Shown here piece after piece: positions 48,146-61,611 of a stretch of 64,000 bases of DNA (position 1 is the stretch's first letter; the number at the start of each line of letters is the position of its first letter). The stretch is from Gorsachius magnificus (taxonomy: Eukaryota; Chordata; Aves; Pelecaniformes; Ardeidae). A program made the translations under genes and the position numbers. The notes below the pieces were generated by a model. It saw nothing but the letters and a program-made list of their open reading frames with translations, made no database searches and was not told the origin of the DNA. Where the stretch lies: contig CM067081.1 of NCBI GenBank assembly GCA_034008185.1, forward strand, positions 9,857,821 to 9,921,820. The letters run 5' to 3'.

Positions 48146-49873
48146 CAGAATTGCCCAATGATCAGGAAAGTACCTACAGTTCCCAAAGAGCCAGGAAGAA
48201 GTTAATTTAACTCTAAAATTAGAATCACTGTTTTGTCTGATTGATCTATTAAACCCTTTCTCAACTGCTGTCTCTTTGTCACATTAATTTCATGACTAGC
48301 AAGCACAATCATGGCTGGTCTTTGTTAATATCATAGTGTCATCTGCCAATCACACTTGAAGAGGGTCATGCTTTAATCTGAATAATGGCAATGTCACTGC
48401 ATCTGAAAAGACCTCTTCTGGATGAAATTTTCCTCCAAGTGAGTTCTTTTGTTCTGTGTAACAACCCTTCAGAGGCTGAAGAATGTTCATCTTTCTCCTA
48501 ACTGTGGTTATGAAGCTCCAGCTCACCACTGTGGTCATTTGGAGCCCTCCAAATGCCACACAAGGCATGTCATGGTTGCCACCAATGAGCACTAATGGAT
48601 TTCATGTGATTTAGATAATCCTTCCAATAAACTGGCAAAAAACCCTATATGTTCTTGAGAATCTATGCAAGTCAGATATGATTCAGAAGACATACAGCTT
48701 AGGTAGCCACAGAAGCAGTATATATTAACTTGCTCATAGTGCTGCATGGCTTCCGGATCCATCCAGCTAGCTCAACACGGGCCTGTTTTATCAATCCATC
48801 CACATGTGCCCTCCTTGACACACACCACAGCCCTTTCAGAGCATCTGTAGGATCCCTCCTATGTGATATTAAAAGGGAAGAAAGGAGACCGAGCGGCTCC
48901 TTTTCTCCTGGCAGTGAAGGTGGACCCATGTGGGTGAATCCTGGGAAGCTGTAGCACAGTGAGGAAAAAAAGCTCAATAGGTTAAGAGCGAGGCAATGTA
49001 TGTCCCCTCCTTAGAAGCTCTGTAGACATGAAACTAAAAAACCAAAACAACCTAATGTTAGATCCTCTCTGTTCTAGGGTAAATCCTGTTAAAAAAGTAA
49101 CCGTATTTGCTCATAGTCCAACTCACAGTGCGATTACCAGAGCCTACATAGCTGTCTAACTTTTATAGACTCGCTAAAAGAGATCTACAGTTCCCAAGAG
49201 CTGGTACAGAAGACAGTAAAGGTCAACAGAGTGATGTTACCTTTCTTTCCATAAGAACATGTTATTAGAGCCTGAGATCACTGGAGTGAAAGTCTATCTA
49301 CAGTCTTCCATGATAAGGGGCTCTTTTGGTGATGTCTGTCTGAATGTGAGCCAGGTGTAGCTCAGTAGGCATTTATCTATATCCCTATGGAGATGGAGCT
49401 TATTCCATCAGACACAGTATTATTCTGAGAGAGCTTTTTTTCAATTTTTTTTCTTTGAGAATATTTTATTTTTTACCTGAATTTTTTCACCATTCAACTT
49501 TACACCACAGGACCACAAATGTTTCTGTCAACTAACTCATTTAGCTAACAAAATAGTGAACTGCAACACGAAGCCAAGAGTACATGGCTAATATTGAAAA
49601 AGATGGTAGAAAATATTTAAACTAGTTTTTACTGCCAAAGAAAACATTGTGTTAGCTTCTTTCTTACAAATGGCCTGCTTAGGTTTCTGTTGTATACAGA
49701 TGCCAAGCTTAAATTGCCAGCTTGTATTTATTATGCCAGTGCCCACTTCTGGTGACGGCATTCTTACAAACCTGCTAACACTCTATAGTTCCTAACATTT
49801 ACTTCTTCTTCTAAGCAAAAAAGCTTTTCAGTCCTTCTTTACTGTTTACACAAGTTTGTGCCAATACACCCAA

Positions 49874-49962
49874 GGTCAAATTCTAATCTCTTTTAGATCC
49901 AAAGTAAATCCAAAGTAAGTCCACTGACTTTACTGGCATTACTTTAGATTTACAAAAGATGA
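49874..49962 (+). repeat. Ancient hairpin repeat remnant, second copy
   Basis: GGTCAAATTCTAATCTC, then GTAAATCCAAAGTAAGTCCA, then CTGACTTTACTGGCATTACTTTAGATTTACA. The first arm (GTAAATCCAAAGTAA) and second arm (TTACTTTAGATTTAC) are imperfect inverted repeats about a central TCCACTGAC. This is the same family as the copy at 39.1 kb. A further TGATTTACACCAATGTGAGA follows at about 50.0 kb and may be related. Confidence 0.5.
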
Positions 49963-51682
49963 CTAGAAACAAGCCAGTGACTATAAATTAGTGGCTCCTG
50001 ATTTACACCAATGTGAGATTTACTCCTCAGTTTTAGTTCTGTAATGGGAAACACCTGTGATCATCTAGAAGAGCTGATCATATAGAAGAAACACTTCTGG
50101 GCAAAATTTTATGCTCTTTCATGCTTGAGTGCACTGGAACAAAGACAACACCCTTTTACCCTTCGAAGGGGTAGGTATCAGCATCATTGTGAGCAGATAC
50201 CAACAACACAGACTGAATCTGTGTTTGACTAATAGAAAATGCTGCTATAGAGTGGAAATTATGTCACTGAAGTGTAACCACAACAGCCATAAACAGCAAT
50301 GGTCGATATTATTCAATAAAACACACCCCGCGCCACCCCAGGCTGAGCACCTGGGTTGCCCTCTCACTCTGGAACAGGCCAGTTTCTGCTTTGACTGAAA
50401 AACAACACGTTAAAATCAGTTTGCATGTTGCCTCTTGAAGTGGAAGCAATTATTTTAAATAAGATTTGTTGAATTGTGGCCCTAACTGGGGAACACTGTT
50501 GACCTCATTGGACGCTTCATGGGTACAAGAAGAGAACAGAAAATCAGTCTAATTTATAATCCACAGGTGAGATCAGAAATGGATTATCTGACTGCAAATG
50601 AAATAGTTGGGTTTCTTCTTTGTGCAGGTCAGTTTTGGTGTGACACCTTGAATGCTACCTCCTAAGGATAAGAGATGGCTGAAAAATTTTATGAGCAAAT
50701 TTCACTTTTGAAATTATTTTATTCATGTCAACTTCAAATGAAAATCAATGCCTTCTAAGATTTGCAGAAAGTGACAAAGAATGTTTTTTAAAAATTTCTA
50801 AAACTGTATCACTTTCCTTATTCATGAATTAACTCATGACATGGTAACAAGTCAAGCCATGTCATAGCATTCCACTGTCTGTCACAATTATGTATAGTTA
50901 CTGCTCTTCCGTCATGAAATAATGGAATAAATCATTAAAAACTTCAAAATATAATTTCATTTTAATAGGACATTTTCCTTTTTTTTTCTGAAGAGAATTT
51001 TATCTGGAAAACTTCTCAGTATTTTCACTGAGATCCATATAGCTAATGAAAAATGGTTTCTCAAAATGCAGTTTGCCAACAGAAAACTTCTAATTAAAAA
51101 AGTTTTAGCCTACAGCCAACATCCCTCAATCAGCTCAACTTCTTAAACTCTGGGTAAATTTATGTTGCAAATTGAGAAAGCACTGTCAAGATGTAGAGGG
51201 TCATTACCTCTACATGAGGTAGAGAACTAGAAACACTGTTCAGCCCAGACCACAGTGGAGCTCTGCAAGAGTTTTTTTAAGAAAAAAACTAGATGGTGAC
51301 ATGGTCTAAATTAGATAATCACAAACTTTCATTTACTACAGTCCCCTAGGCCAAATCCTGTAGACTTTTCAGCTACCTCACTCTAGAAGGATTACAGTGA
51401 TAACATTGCTTGAGAAAATATGTAAGACTTAACCCTGAAAAATTTCTTGTGAGATTGCCAATGGCAGAAAAACTCTGTGAACATAATCCAGAAGAACATC
51501 ACTAACTTCAAAGACCAGCAAGGATATGGCCTTAAAATTCTTATATCTATATCTTCCTTCCTATTATAAAGTAAAAGCATCTATCTGACTGGAACTACTC
51601 TAAAATCTGAAATCCTTATTAAAGAAAAAATCATCCTCAGGGAAAGTGGAGTTAAGTATATCAGCCAGCTGGACTCAGACAT

Positions 51683-52580
51683 AGAATCATAGAATCATTT
51701 GGTTGGAAAAGACCTTTAAGATCATCAAGTCCAACCATTACCCTAACCCTGCCAAGTCCACCACTAAACCATGTCCTTAAGCACCTCGTCTGCCCAGCTT
51801 TTAAATGCCCCCAGGGATGGGGACTCAACCACCAACCTGGGCAGCCCGTTCCAATGCTTGACAGCCTTTTCATTAAAAAAATTTTTCCTAATGTCCAATT
51901 TAAACCTCCCCTGGTGCAACTTGAAGCTATTTCCCCTCATCCTATCGCCCGTTACCTGGGAGAAGAGGCCAACCCCCACCTCTCTACCGCCTCCTGTCAG
52001 GCAGTTGTAGAGGGTGATAAGGTCTCCCCTCAGCCTCCTCTTCTCCAAACTAAACAATCCCCAGTTCCTCAGCCACTCCTCGTAAGACTTGTGCTCCAGA
52101 CCCCTCACCAGCTTCGTTGCCCTTCTCTGGACACGCTCCAGCACCTCAACGTCCTTCTTGTAGTGAGGGGCCCAAAACTGAACACAGTATTCGAGGTGCG
52201 GCCTCACCAGTGCCAAGTACAGGGGCAGGATGGCTTCCCTACTCCTGCTTGCCACACTACTTTAATATAAGCCAGGATGCCATTGGCCTTCTTGGCCACC
52301 TGAGCACACTGCTGGCTCATATTCAGTCGGCTGTTTACCACTACCCCCAGATCATTCTCTGTCAAGCAGCTTTCCAGCCACTTTTCCCCAAGCCTGAAGC
52401 GTTGCATGGGGTTGTTGTGACCCAAGTGCAGGATCCAGCATTTGGCCTTATTAAACCTCATACAATTGGCCTCGGCCTATCCTGCCCAGATCCCTCTGCA
52501 GAGCCTTCCTACCCTCAAGCAGATCAACACCCCTGCCCAACTTGGTGTCATCAGTAAGCTTACTGAGGGTGCACTCAATC
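51683..52580 (-). mobile_element. CR1 LINE fragment in TYR intron 2, longest copy
   Basis: The + strand begins AGAATCATAGAATCATTTGG. Reverse frames give [20 protein letters not shown] (51764-52255) and, past a frameshift, [20 protein letters not shown] and [20 protein letters not shown] (52204-52461), which lie further upstream in ORF2. The inner end carries CCTGCCCAGATCCCTCTGCA and AACTTGGTGTCATCAGTAAG, also typical of bird CR1. At about 0.9 kb it is the largest CR1 copy in the window and is inactive. Confidence 0.93.
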
Positions 52581-55500
52581 TCTTCAACATGCATCACACA
52601 AAGCAGAATTTGACCTTTAATGTCTGTGCTGTCCTAACCACTGGCCTAGAAAGTAATACAAAACTAAAATTCATTTTGTAAAGAGTTTTGCAGTTAAAAA
52701 AAACACCTTTAAGAACTGTTATAATGTTCAGGATGCCACGGATGTTAAGCAGTCCACTAAAATAATCAGAGGAGAGAGGATTATTGGAATGGTTCCTCTG
52801 TTCCTGTAGCACTGAGGGTTCCTAATTCTCTCCAAGCTCTGTATACCCTCTGCTAAGCATACTTACAGCGCCTCAGTCAGTGGCAAATGAGCAACTGAGG
52901 AAAACACTACCTGCTTTCAATATATTAAGCACTTGACTGATTGTACATGGACTTCTGTGGTCTCCGTTATCAGATTGTAAAATCCACAGTTAATATAATT
53001 AAATACTCTATTAAAAGACATACACCTAACCCAACTGCATATTCAGTGAGAACCACCTATATATCATCCTAAAATCTGTCAAGCAGCCTTAATTTTGAGT
53101 GGCATTTTTAGTTCCTCCTATAATCAACTTTGGGCTAAATCCCTGTTTGATTTAATTTGGCCTGGATCCAGTGAAGCTACTTCAAATCCACAGAATCACT
53201 GTTGCTCATTTGCAGTGCTATCAGAAGCAGCAGGATCATTTTCACAATTTCTTAAAATTGTGATTTTTCTCTCACTGCAATCACTGGCAAAAATTCCATT
53301 CACTTCAGTGATGTATGCCTTAATGGCTATTTCTGACGCACCATAATTAAGCGAGGGTTTAAAAGGATATCTGAACATTACAGCTTCCTATACTGGCCAA
53401 ATGATTTAACACCTCAATGCCATTGGGGACAGCCCAGCAACCTCCTCCATCCGCCAGTTTGTTCCTCTCCTTCCTTTTTTGGTACCAACACTGGTTCTTA
53501 TCATATCCTTAACATGAGATACTGTATCTCAGTAGCCCGGAACAAAACTGAGATCCCAAACTCCAGGGCAGACTTCTGCCAGAGTAGTGAGTTAAATCAG
53601 TTCACAGAAAGACCGACAAGAGATGCAGTTAACACATGGGAAGGCAGAGCATAGAGCAAGGCAGGTGGGGAAAGAGGATTTCCCCTATCTAGAGGCAGGG
53701 ACCTCTTATTTCAGCTCACTGCACTTGTAGATCTGTAGCCACACATTTTCTGTAGAGGTGATTTTTACTGCAGCCACTGCAGTGAAGTTTCCAGTACTCT
53801 GAAAAAATTCTCATGTTTTCACATATTCTTTTTAATTATTGCTGCCCCATTTCATAGAATATCATCCTGAATAGCTGATTGTCCTGAAGTCCTTTCAAAA
53901 GTCTGAGAGAAAAGAATAAGACCCAGGCTAATAAAATAAAGTGACACGACATTGTGGTTTTATTCCTGCTAACTTTACAATTTTTATGTTTTCATAACAA
54001 GAAACCAGATACTAGAACTTCTCATGCACACCGTTAAACACGATGGCAATTTTGACACTGATGGAATGTACCCCAATTAACTGGGAGCTGGAAGGTGAGG
54101 TTGCTAAAGCTACAGAGATTTTGATTATTAAGATAAATTGCTTGTGTGCAGATGGTCCATGAAAAGTTGTCTGGAGCCAAAATAACTATTCTGTATATTG
54201 TTTTATGAATGATTAGATTGAGTGTTTGCAACACATTAAAAAATTTAAGAGGTATCCCAAGTCTGGTTTAAAATATCTCACCTTCTGCCTAAACTGCATA
54301 AATTCTGTTTTCCCTTAAACTTAATGCAGCTGAATGCAAGTGAAAGTGTTGCTTCTGAATGATATGCAGACAAATAATTTTCAGTTAATATTCACAGAAA
54401 TTTCCTAGTATTGCTGCATCAGCTGATCCCAATGATCACCTGTTGTGGCCATCAGCAAAGAAAGCCAAAACTGTTGCTATCAGTTCCTGTGAGTTCTGGC
54501 CAGACTGTCAATATACATCATTCTTCATAGCAAATTTGGTAATATTTTATTCTGCTGTTTCCCCTGAGTGAAATCTAAGTAACAAAACATTCACTGTCAG
54601 GCAAATTTCTGTGGGGAAGATTTTCTCTTTGAGAACTTCTGCCCATTGCTGTTTATATTACCATGCAGTATCTTCAATAATCCTAGTCCACATCTGATGT
54701 ACTTAGAACCTGCAGTTATCTATAGGCTTCAACATGTTCCTCCTTCATAAATCCAGACTCACTCTGCCTTGAAGTCTTACAATTTTCATCATAAGCCAGC
54801 TCTACTTCCTTCAGTTGTCCTGATTATGTTTTCTCCTCTGACTTCCCTTGAATTTCTCAAAATCTTTGTGGTACTATTACAATCAGAAAGATGGATGGTT
54901 ATTATGGTATATTGGTTCCTAGGTGCCACAGCTATGATTTGATCCTTATTCCAATTATCAATGTTTTTATGCCAGAAACTTCTCCCTTGTTTGAAGAGGT
55001 TAACGGACAAGGCAAAGCCTGATGAGGGAATTCAGAGTCACGAAGTGTTGCATTCATTCCACACAGAAGATCAGAGTCCCAATGGGATATCAAACTGAGG
55101 TTTTCCAGTTTACAGAGTATGACTCTACTCATAAGGCATCTCTAGCCATGTCTCAATTAATACTTAGTATGACTTAAAGAGCAACAAATACAAAGAGCAA
55201 AGCAGTGGTACTGAGGACCTGACTTCCATGTTATACATGAGGGTTTTGACAGGGAAGGGGTTCTTTCAGGTTAGATCTAGTTCAGTTCCATGAACTGAAC
55301 ACAAACTGATGTTTGGCACATTTTAGATTTCCTCTGAAAGGAATCCAGCTTGCAAAGTCAGATATTGCCCTGTGCTGTGAGTCACAGCATGAAACAGAAG
55401 GACTACTGGGAGATTCACTTCAAAAGTATATTGCTGATCCTCCTTCAAATGCTGTTTCTTGGTCCAAATAAGTAAATAAAGCAAGTGTTCAAAGGGTTTG

Positions 55501-56654
55501 AGGCATTTCCCAGAGAAGAGCTAAGATCTTTTTTTTTCCCCACCTTGCAGACTTGATAAACTGCCACAATATTGGGAAAACACTGAGGATCAGCACAAGC
55601 AGCATATTGTTCACAGCCCTTTAATTTGATTATTAATGTATAAAGATGTTTTAATATGTCTCCACTATGCTTCCTCATCCTACAGCTTACAGAAACTGTG
55701 AGAACAAAACATCTTCAGGTGCCAAATCAAAGAGAGAGAACAGAGAGATTTTGTAGTGTGGGTTAAACAGTAAGACTAGCATCAGGTTAAGAAATAGATC
55801 GGGAGGACAGCATATGTTTCTGGTTTTATTCTCCTGGAAAATCCCAGAGAAGCATCAGATGGCTGAGCTGACTTTTCTTAGGAGTTCTTACAAGTAGGGA
55901 GGAAGCTTGGCTGTCAGGATGCTGAGAAGGGTTTCCAACACTAGAGCTGAGGTATGGACAGGCTACCAGAACAAAAACTGATGCAGAGACTCATCTTCCA
56001 GTATTTATTATCTGGGCATTGGTCTGTGTGATCTCTTCTTGAAGCCCATATTTTAAGTACCCTCCAAAATAACAGCAATCCACAGACTTTCATCCTGCAA
56101 TTCTGACTGTGGAAGATTATTGATTATTTACCAAATCTTTTTGTAAACATTATAGCTTGTATTGTGTTGGCTCCTGTCAATAAAATAATGTGTTTTATAG
56201 GGACAAACAAGATTAAATGACTGAGTATATGATGAGATACAACAGCTTATTTTATCTTAGGATCCTATAAGCATAGAGATCAAAAATGAAAATAAAGTGA
56301 ATAAATTTTCTCAACATGAATAAATGTACACGCAAAAATGTCTGCAGGGATTATGTTGCCTTTTAAGAGTCAGACACAATGGACAATGAAATTTAAAAAT
56401 ATAGAGCAATTAAGCCGTACATTTGCTGACATGCTGCATTAGCTACATGGCAGGAGTTTTAATTTAGCTTATTTTAATTTCATCTTCGCTATGCCTTTGA
56501 AATTTATTAGCACTCCTTTACACGTTTTCCTAAGCCCTTGTCTAAAAAGCTGAACATAAATGAAGTGAAAGTAGGTGCTTTGATCTTCAGTCTTACTGGA
56601 AAAAGAATTATACGCATTGTCATATCAGCATATGATTTCCTCTTGAATACACAG

Positions 56655-56802
56655 GCTTTGCTGATCCACAGACTGCAATATCAAACATATCTCAAAGCGG
56701 TTTACATAATGCACTTCACATCTACATGAATGGCTCCATGTCCCAAGTACAAGGCTCTGCAAATGATCCTATCTTTGTACTACACCATGCATTTGTTGAC
56801 AG
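56655..56802 (+). CDS. TYR: Tyrosinase, coding exon 3 (residues 346-395, copper B site)
   Basis: This exon carries the copper B ligands: H363 and H367 in [11 protein letters not shown], and H390 in the [12 protein letters not shown] motif. It starts with two bases that complete Gly346 and ends two bases into codon 395, giving 148 nt as in human exon 3. The acceptor is tgaatacacag|GC and the donor is ACAG|gtgagt, a near-perfect consensus. Sequons are N371 (NGS), also known in mammals, and N356 (NIS), which the human protein lacks as I recall it. Residue 387 is Val, where most tyrosinases have Leu, a conservative change next to the ligands. No stop or frameshift is seen. Exon 4 would follow but was not found before the window ends. 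Confidence 0.98.
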
Positions 56803-59485
56803 GTGAGTTTAATTCTTCTTGGTAAACCTAATTTATTTTGTGTTTTTACAGTGTGCTTTTCACCTACATTTCAAAACTGCAAATATTTTACATGCCATTA
56901 CGTGCACAGCATTTTCAGACGTGCAAAATTGAGCTCTGCTATTATTTGAGAGCAAGTGTCTTTCCTAACCTGTCTGTATGTTCACTGGATTAAATTAATT
57001 TGAAAAGTTGACAAATGCATTCAGCTTTTATTACCAAGGTAAAAATAGCTCTTTGATGATGTCATGGTGATTAATATATATGGATGTGTATGTCAGGAAG
57101 TTTGGACCAAAAGTGCGTGACTCATTTTAACACAACTATAATCAGTTGGAGCAATTCCTTTACATTCTAAATGTCAGTGCTGTTTTAATTTCTATTCCAT
57201 AAGGAAAATCCAAGCATGCTATTCATAAATAAAGAAGAAAAAACTCCGTATTTCAGTGTGACAAACAAAATTGTGACTGTCTCTTGATGAAAGAGAAGAG
57301 TACAGCTGTGCAGAATGAAAGGAAAGCAAACAGAAGGGTGTCATGTTTATTAATAAGAAAGGGTAGGGGAGCAAAGTTTTGCAAGAAAAGAGTGAAATTG
57401 CTCCATTAAGGACAGAGTTCCAGGATTTAATGGTGACCTTAAAAATTTCTGTGTCACTATAATATATGCGAATGACTACAAACAATTTACTGTGGACTAC
57501 TTTACACCAAACTGTGATGTCTAAAGAGCTGCAAAAAAGAAAGTCAGCTAGGCAAAGGACTGTAAAAACCACATGAAACCCACTTGTTCCGGAGCAGTTT
57601 ATATTTTCTTACTAATCTTCCTCTACTTTCCCACCATGCGCTGACCATGGCTTGGCTACTGCAATGCTTAGAACAAAAGAACTGTTACCCTGTACAAACT
57701 TTTGGGACTCTTTCATAAATTTGTATGCTCAGATACCTACTGACCAAGATCCTGCTTGCATGCAGCAAGGCACTTACTCATATGAAAACCAAAATGGTTT
57801 CTTTATTTGGGTCACCGAGGCATGCAGCTCAGGAGGGATGCAGATTACATCTTGCAGACATCATCTTGCAGTGAAGTTATTTAGTTTCAGGCAGTTCACA
57901 CCAAAACTCTTATATAAAACTTAATCTTATTTAACCAAAAATCTAGTTAGGGAAAAAGACGATTTTGAAGTTGGGCTTTTTCTCCTTAGTTTATATATTT
58001 AAAGAGCCTAATAGTTATATTCTTCATACTTTACCCATCCAGAAATAGGGCTTCAAGTCTAAGCAGGTCACACATGCATCAGTGGAATGGTTCCTTCAAA
58101 GGGTGACCCACCAGTCTTCCTCTCCTAATGCCATGGGGTATAATTAGCCTTCTGGAGGTGTCAGTTTTGAAACTTGTTTCTGTGAAAAGCTTTTCTTCAG
58201 AACGTTTTAAAAGTTACACAGTGTAGCTTAGCTGTGATTTAGCATATCTACCCATTGACTGCTTGACAGGATGGGTGCACAAATGCTTCAGGTGTGGCTA
58301 CAGATTTTGAGTTTGGCACCTGGAAATTAACTTTCCAACATCTAGGCTATTAAAAAATGGATCAATTGAATATTCAGAGAAAAGGAACACAGAATAAAAA
58401 GCATTATGCTCTGGAATATCAAAAGAATTGTTTTCTTTAGACATTCACACTTGTATAAGACCTACGCATCTCTTAGCTCCCACTCATTGCAGGGCTTAAG
58501 TAGCACCTTGGTCTTCATGCTGACCCCTCCCACAGAGGAATTTCAGTCGTAGTCATTATGAACCCCTGGAATTACTTTCCATAACTGTAGTTGTTATCCA
58601 TTTTAGAAGGCAAAATTATTTGCAAAAGGTAACATCATTAAATCCTGCTAGCATTGAGGAAATAAATCACTGCACAGGCACTGTGGGAGCAATGCAGATA
58701 TCCATGATGCAACCTCATCCCATCTGTGGCTGCTAACAGTGCTCTGCAGCTGCTGTGTATATGGGCTTTAGTATACACAGATGTAAAAACTGATAATAAT
58801 GCTGCCTTTTGTATAAGTGACAGAAATGCATTAGCATGATTAGGGTTACTTAGCAGCCTTATCCATGACAGATTAATCATGCTTTTAGTTATAATTAATA
58901 AGTAGGTGACTGATAGGTACGTACAGTACATTTAAAAAAATCCTGTTCCTCTCCTACATAGACTTTAAATCTGAAAGGCTGCGAAGTTCTTTTCTGAGAG
59001 GCAAGCAAGGATACAAAGAATAGAGGAGATGGGAAAAAGAGTCTCCACAGCAGCAGAGGCTTTTTTTTGGCCCATATCAACTTTTCTCATTCAGGCAGAA
59101 CACTTTTGATCTGATTCCTATCACTACATTGTGCCAATGGGCTTTTAATTAACTTTTTAACTAAATCTGCTGAGGACAGCTTCTCTTCCAGGCCTTGTTG
59201 AGGACAAGGAGAGTCGTGAGATTACTGGCGAAGGGTGTAAAAAGACTGGACACCAGCAACCAAAGGTCTGATGGGTCTTGAAAAGGCAGGGAACACCTCT
59301 GTGTCAAGAAATCAAGAATGGTCCAGCACTTTGAGCATCTGTGTAGGACCCAGAAGAGGGATTCCTCACTCCACTGTAAATTCCTTGGGTGAAACTGAGT
59401 ATGCAGCTTGCTATCCCAAACTCACATCTCCTGGAGATGCTTCCTTCCCATTGATTTCAACAAGACTTTTGAGGAGCTGTTGATC

Positions 59486-59600
59486 TGAGCTTCAGCTAAC
59501 CCATCTGTAAAGTGGGTGATATTAGATGCCTACGCAACAGGGATGCTGTCAGGGTAAATGCATTAACGACTGTGAAATGCTCAGTTACGACCATAATAGG
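59486..59600 (+). repeat. MIR-like ancient SINE remnant (sense)
   Basis: CTTCAGCTAACCCATCTGTAAAGTGGG, then ATTAGATGCCTACGCAACAGGGATGCTGTCAGGGTAAATGCATTAA (blocks joined here only to show order), follows the MIR core: CATCTGTAAAATGG, then TACCTACCTCA, then GGGTTGTTGTGAGGATTAAATGAGTTAA. It is clearer than the copy near 24.3 kb. Confidence 0.6.
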
Positions 59601-61310
59601 AGTGATAGAAGTAAGGCAATAGATCATTGGAACTGATTTTACATGGAAACATATGGTACAGAGGAGGATAAACGAGTGTATACAGAGTCTGCTGACAGGT
59701 GTGAGCCAAATGTTAGGAGCTGCTTTCCAAACTGAGCAACAGTCAGCCTCCCATCTGCTACCCCCCAGCCTTTCCTACCCAGGCCTGCTACACAAAATGA
59801 GGGAAGGATGGACAGAGCAGAGGTGTGGTTGAGAAGATCTCTCAGGTGAAAAGCAAAGCGTTTTCTTGCAAATGCTCCCCTTTTATCAGGTTATTCTCTT
59901 TCAGCAGTGCAGAAGTATGAAGGCACTCAGGCAACAGCGTTCTTAGCAATGATTAATCAGGCTCCTTGCCTTCTTATTTGATAGCTAGAAGACCTAGGGA
60001 TCAGGCCTCAGTGCTTGGTAAAAGCAGGTGAGCACCCTTGAAATTATTAATTGTTAATTGAATGGATTAAAAAAAAAACAAAAAAAGATGCAACAAAATA
60101 GACGTTCAGCAAAACTGAGAGCTTTTTTAGCTCTGTGAAGCATTTCTCTTAATTGCAAATCTCTTTGCTATTCAGATATACCCTACAGTCAGCACAAGGG
60201 AATAACAAGGGAGGAGTCAACCCACTCAAGCTGGAAGGAGCAGCTGCATAAGCAGTGAAAGCAAGGGCCCACGGTCCCATGTGAGCTCACTAGGGTGTTT
60301 TCTTTGCTCTGAAAAGGAACTCTTTCCTCTCTGGCAACTTTTCAGCCCCTCTATCCCTATAGCCACATAATATCATCATCTGTTCTTCCAGTGCTTCTGC
60401 CCTTTTAATGTTTCTTCAATCTTTCTTCTCATTTGTCCGTACCTCTCCCCTCCTTGACTTCCACAGCTCATCCCAAAAGTTCCCCTCACAAACCGCAAGA
60501 AAATCTTAACAGCAATGGGGCAAATAAGTTGCCATTAAAGATCTCCATACTACTTTATACCTGTAGAGCAGCTAATGCAATAGGGCCTCAGTTCTCATCT
60601 TGTTTCTAAGTTCAGCAGTGACGGAAAGGGTTTATTACAACAATATGGATGATTTTCAAAGGGCGTGATTTTAAAACAAACAATTTAGAACTGATTTTCT
60701 AGAGAAACTCAATACAGTGTAGACTTTCAGTCTCTTACGTCTCTAAAACCTAGACTTTTTAGACTACTTGTACAGCTAGACCCAGATTGTCCGTTCTAGT
60801 GGTGCCACCACTGCAGCACCCTTTTCTCCAGCTTTCATGAGCAACCAAATGACTCAGAATGCTGCTGGAACCATCACTGAATTAATCCAATGCTCTATTC
60901 CTCTCTGTTCATCAACAGATGGTTCTTCTATCATTTCTTTGCTCTCTGTCACATCAGATGAACTGCTGGTCTCTATTTTCAAGGCCCTTCACTGCCCATC
61001 CCCAAATTATCCCTTATTAATTGCTAAGGAACTCACTCACACCTTAGATAAGCTTGTGATATCAATCTCTTTCTTACATCCATTTGGCATGCAGACAAGT
61101 CCCTCCATACTCCTCCTGGTTGGGAATTGTTCACCCTACACATCCACAGATTCAATCACTGTTCCTCCTTCTGCGTGATTCTTACAGAAAAGCTCAGACA
61201 TCAGTAAGCTGAAGCCTTCATTTAGTAAGTACACCATTGCCGTCCCACTGCATGGTTGCCTAGTCCTCCTCCGATCTGTTTGCACCCATCTGTTGTCCTT
61301 TGTCTTATGT

Positions 61311-61415
61311 GTATATTCTAAGCTCTGTCATTAAGGGACTGTCAAATTGCATTGCTCTGTGCAGCACCTAGCATATTCCGAGCCTCTGACTACAGCTCTC
61401 GGGTATCAAAGCAGC
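61311..61415 (+). repeat. Ancient amniote repeat remnant, second copy
   Basis: ATATTCTAAGCTCTGTCATT, AAGGGACTGTCAAATTGCAT and CTCTGTGCAGCACCTAGCAT follow the order TAAGCTCTTTGGGGCAGGGACTGTC...TGTACAGCGCCTAGCACA of the same repeat as at 17.1 kb. Both copies are in + orientation but are heavily diverged. Confidence 0.5.
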
Positions 61416-61592
61416 ACGAGCAACAAGAGGTAGCAATTGCTTCATTTACAAGCATATGAAATGGCAATGACAAGAGACAGCTGGACATCCCTATGCTGAT
61501 CTGGCTGCTTCAGTTACTCTTTTGCTTGCTATCACACAGGACTAAATTCTTGCATCAAAGAGACAAAATCTTCGGCAGGGGGGACATGTATT

Positions 61593-61611
61593 TGTGTGTG
61601 TGCACACACAC
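61593..61611. repeat. Short GT/CA palindromic microsatellite
   Basis: TGTGTGTGTGCACACACAC is a perfect dinucleotide inverted repeat in TYR intron 3 and may form a small hairpin or Z-DNA. Other short CA or GT runs are at 14363-14375, 4329-4342 and 26209-26218. Confidence 0.8.

Larger units (their letters stand above)
46660..56654 (+). other. TYR: TYR intron 2
   Basis: 9,995 bp, phase 1, from gtaaca to atacacag. It contains two antisense CR1 copies (47.5 and 51.7 kb) and an ancient hairpin repeat (49.9 kb). Together the CR1 copies make up about 15% of the intron. Confidence 0.95.

Noticed and set aside
57652..57924. Possible TYR exon 4 (NGFFIWVTEACSS reminds of the RNGDFFISS segment)
   Set aside because: Only four residues agree. 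The flanking GHNRE and MVPFIPLY motifs, the acceptor and the 182-nt length are all missing.
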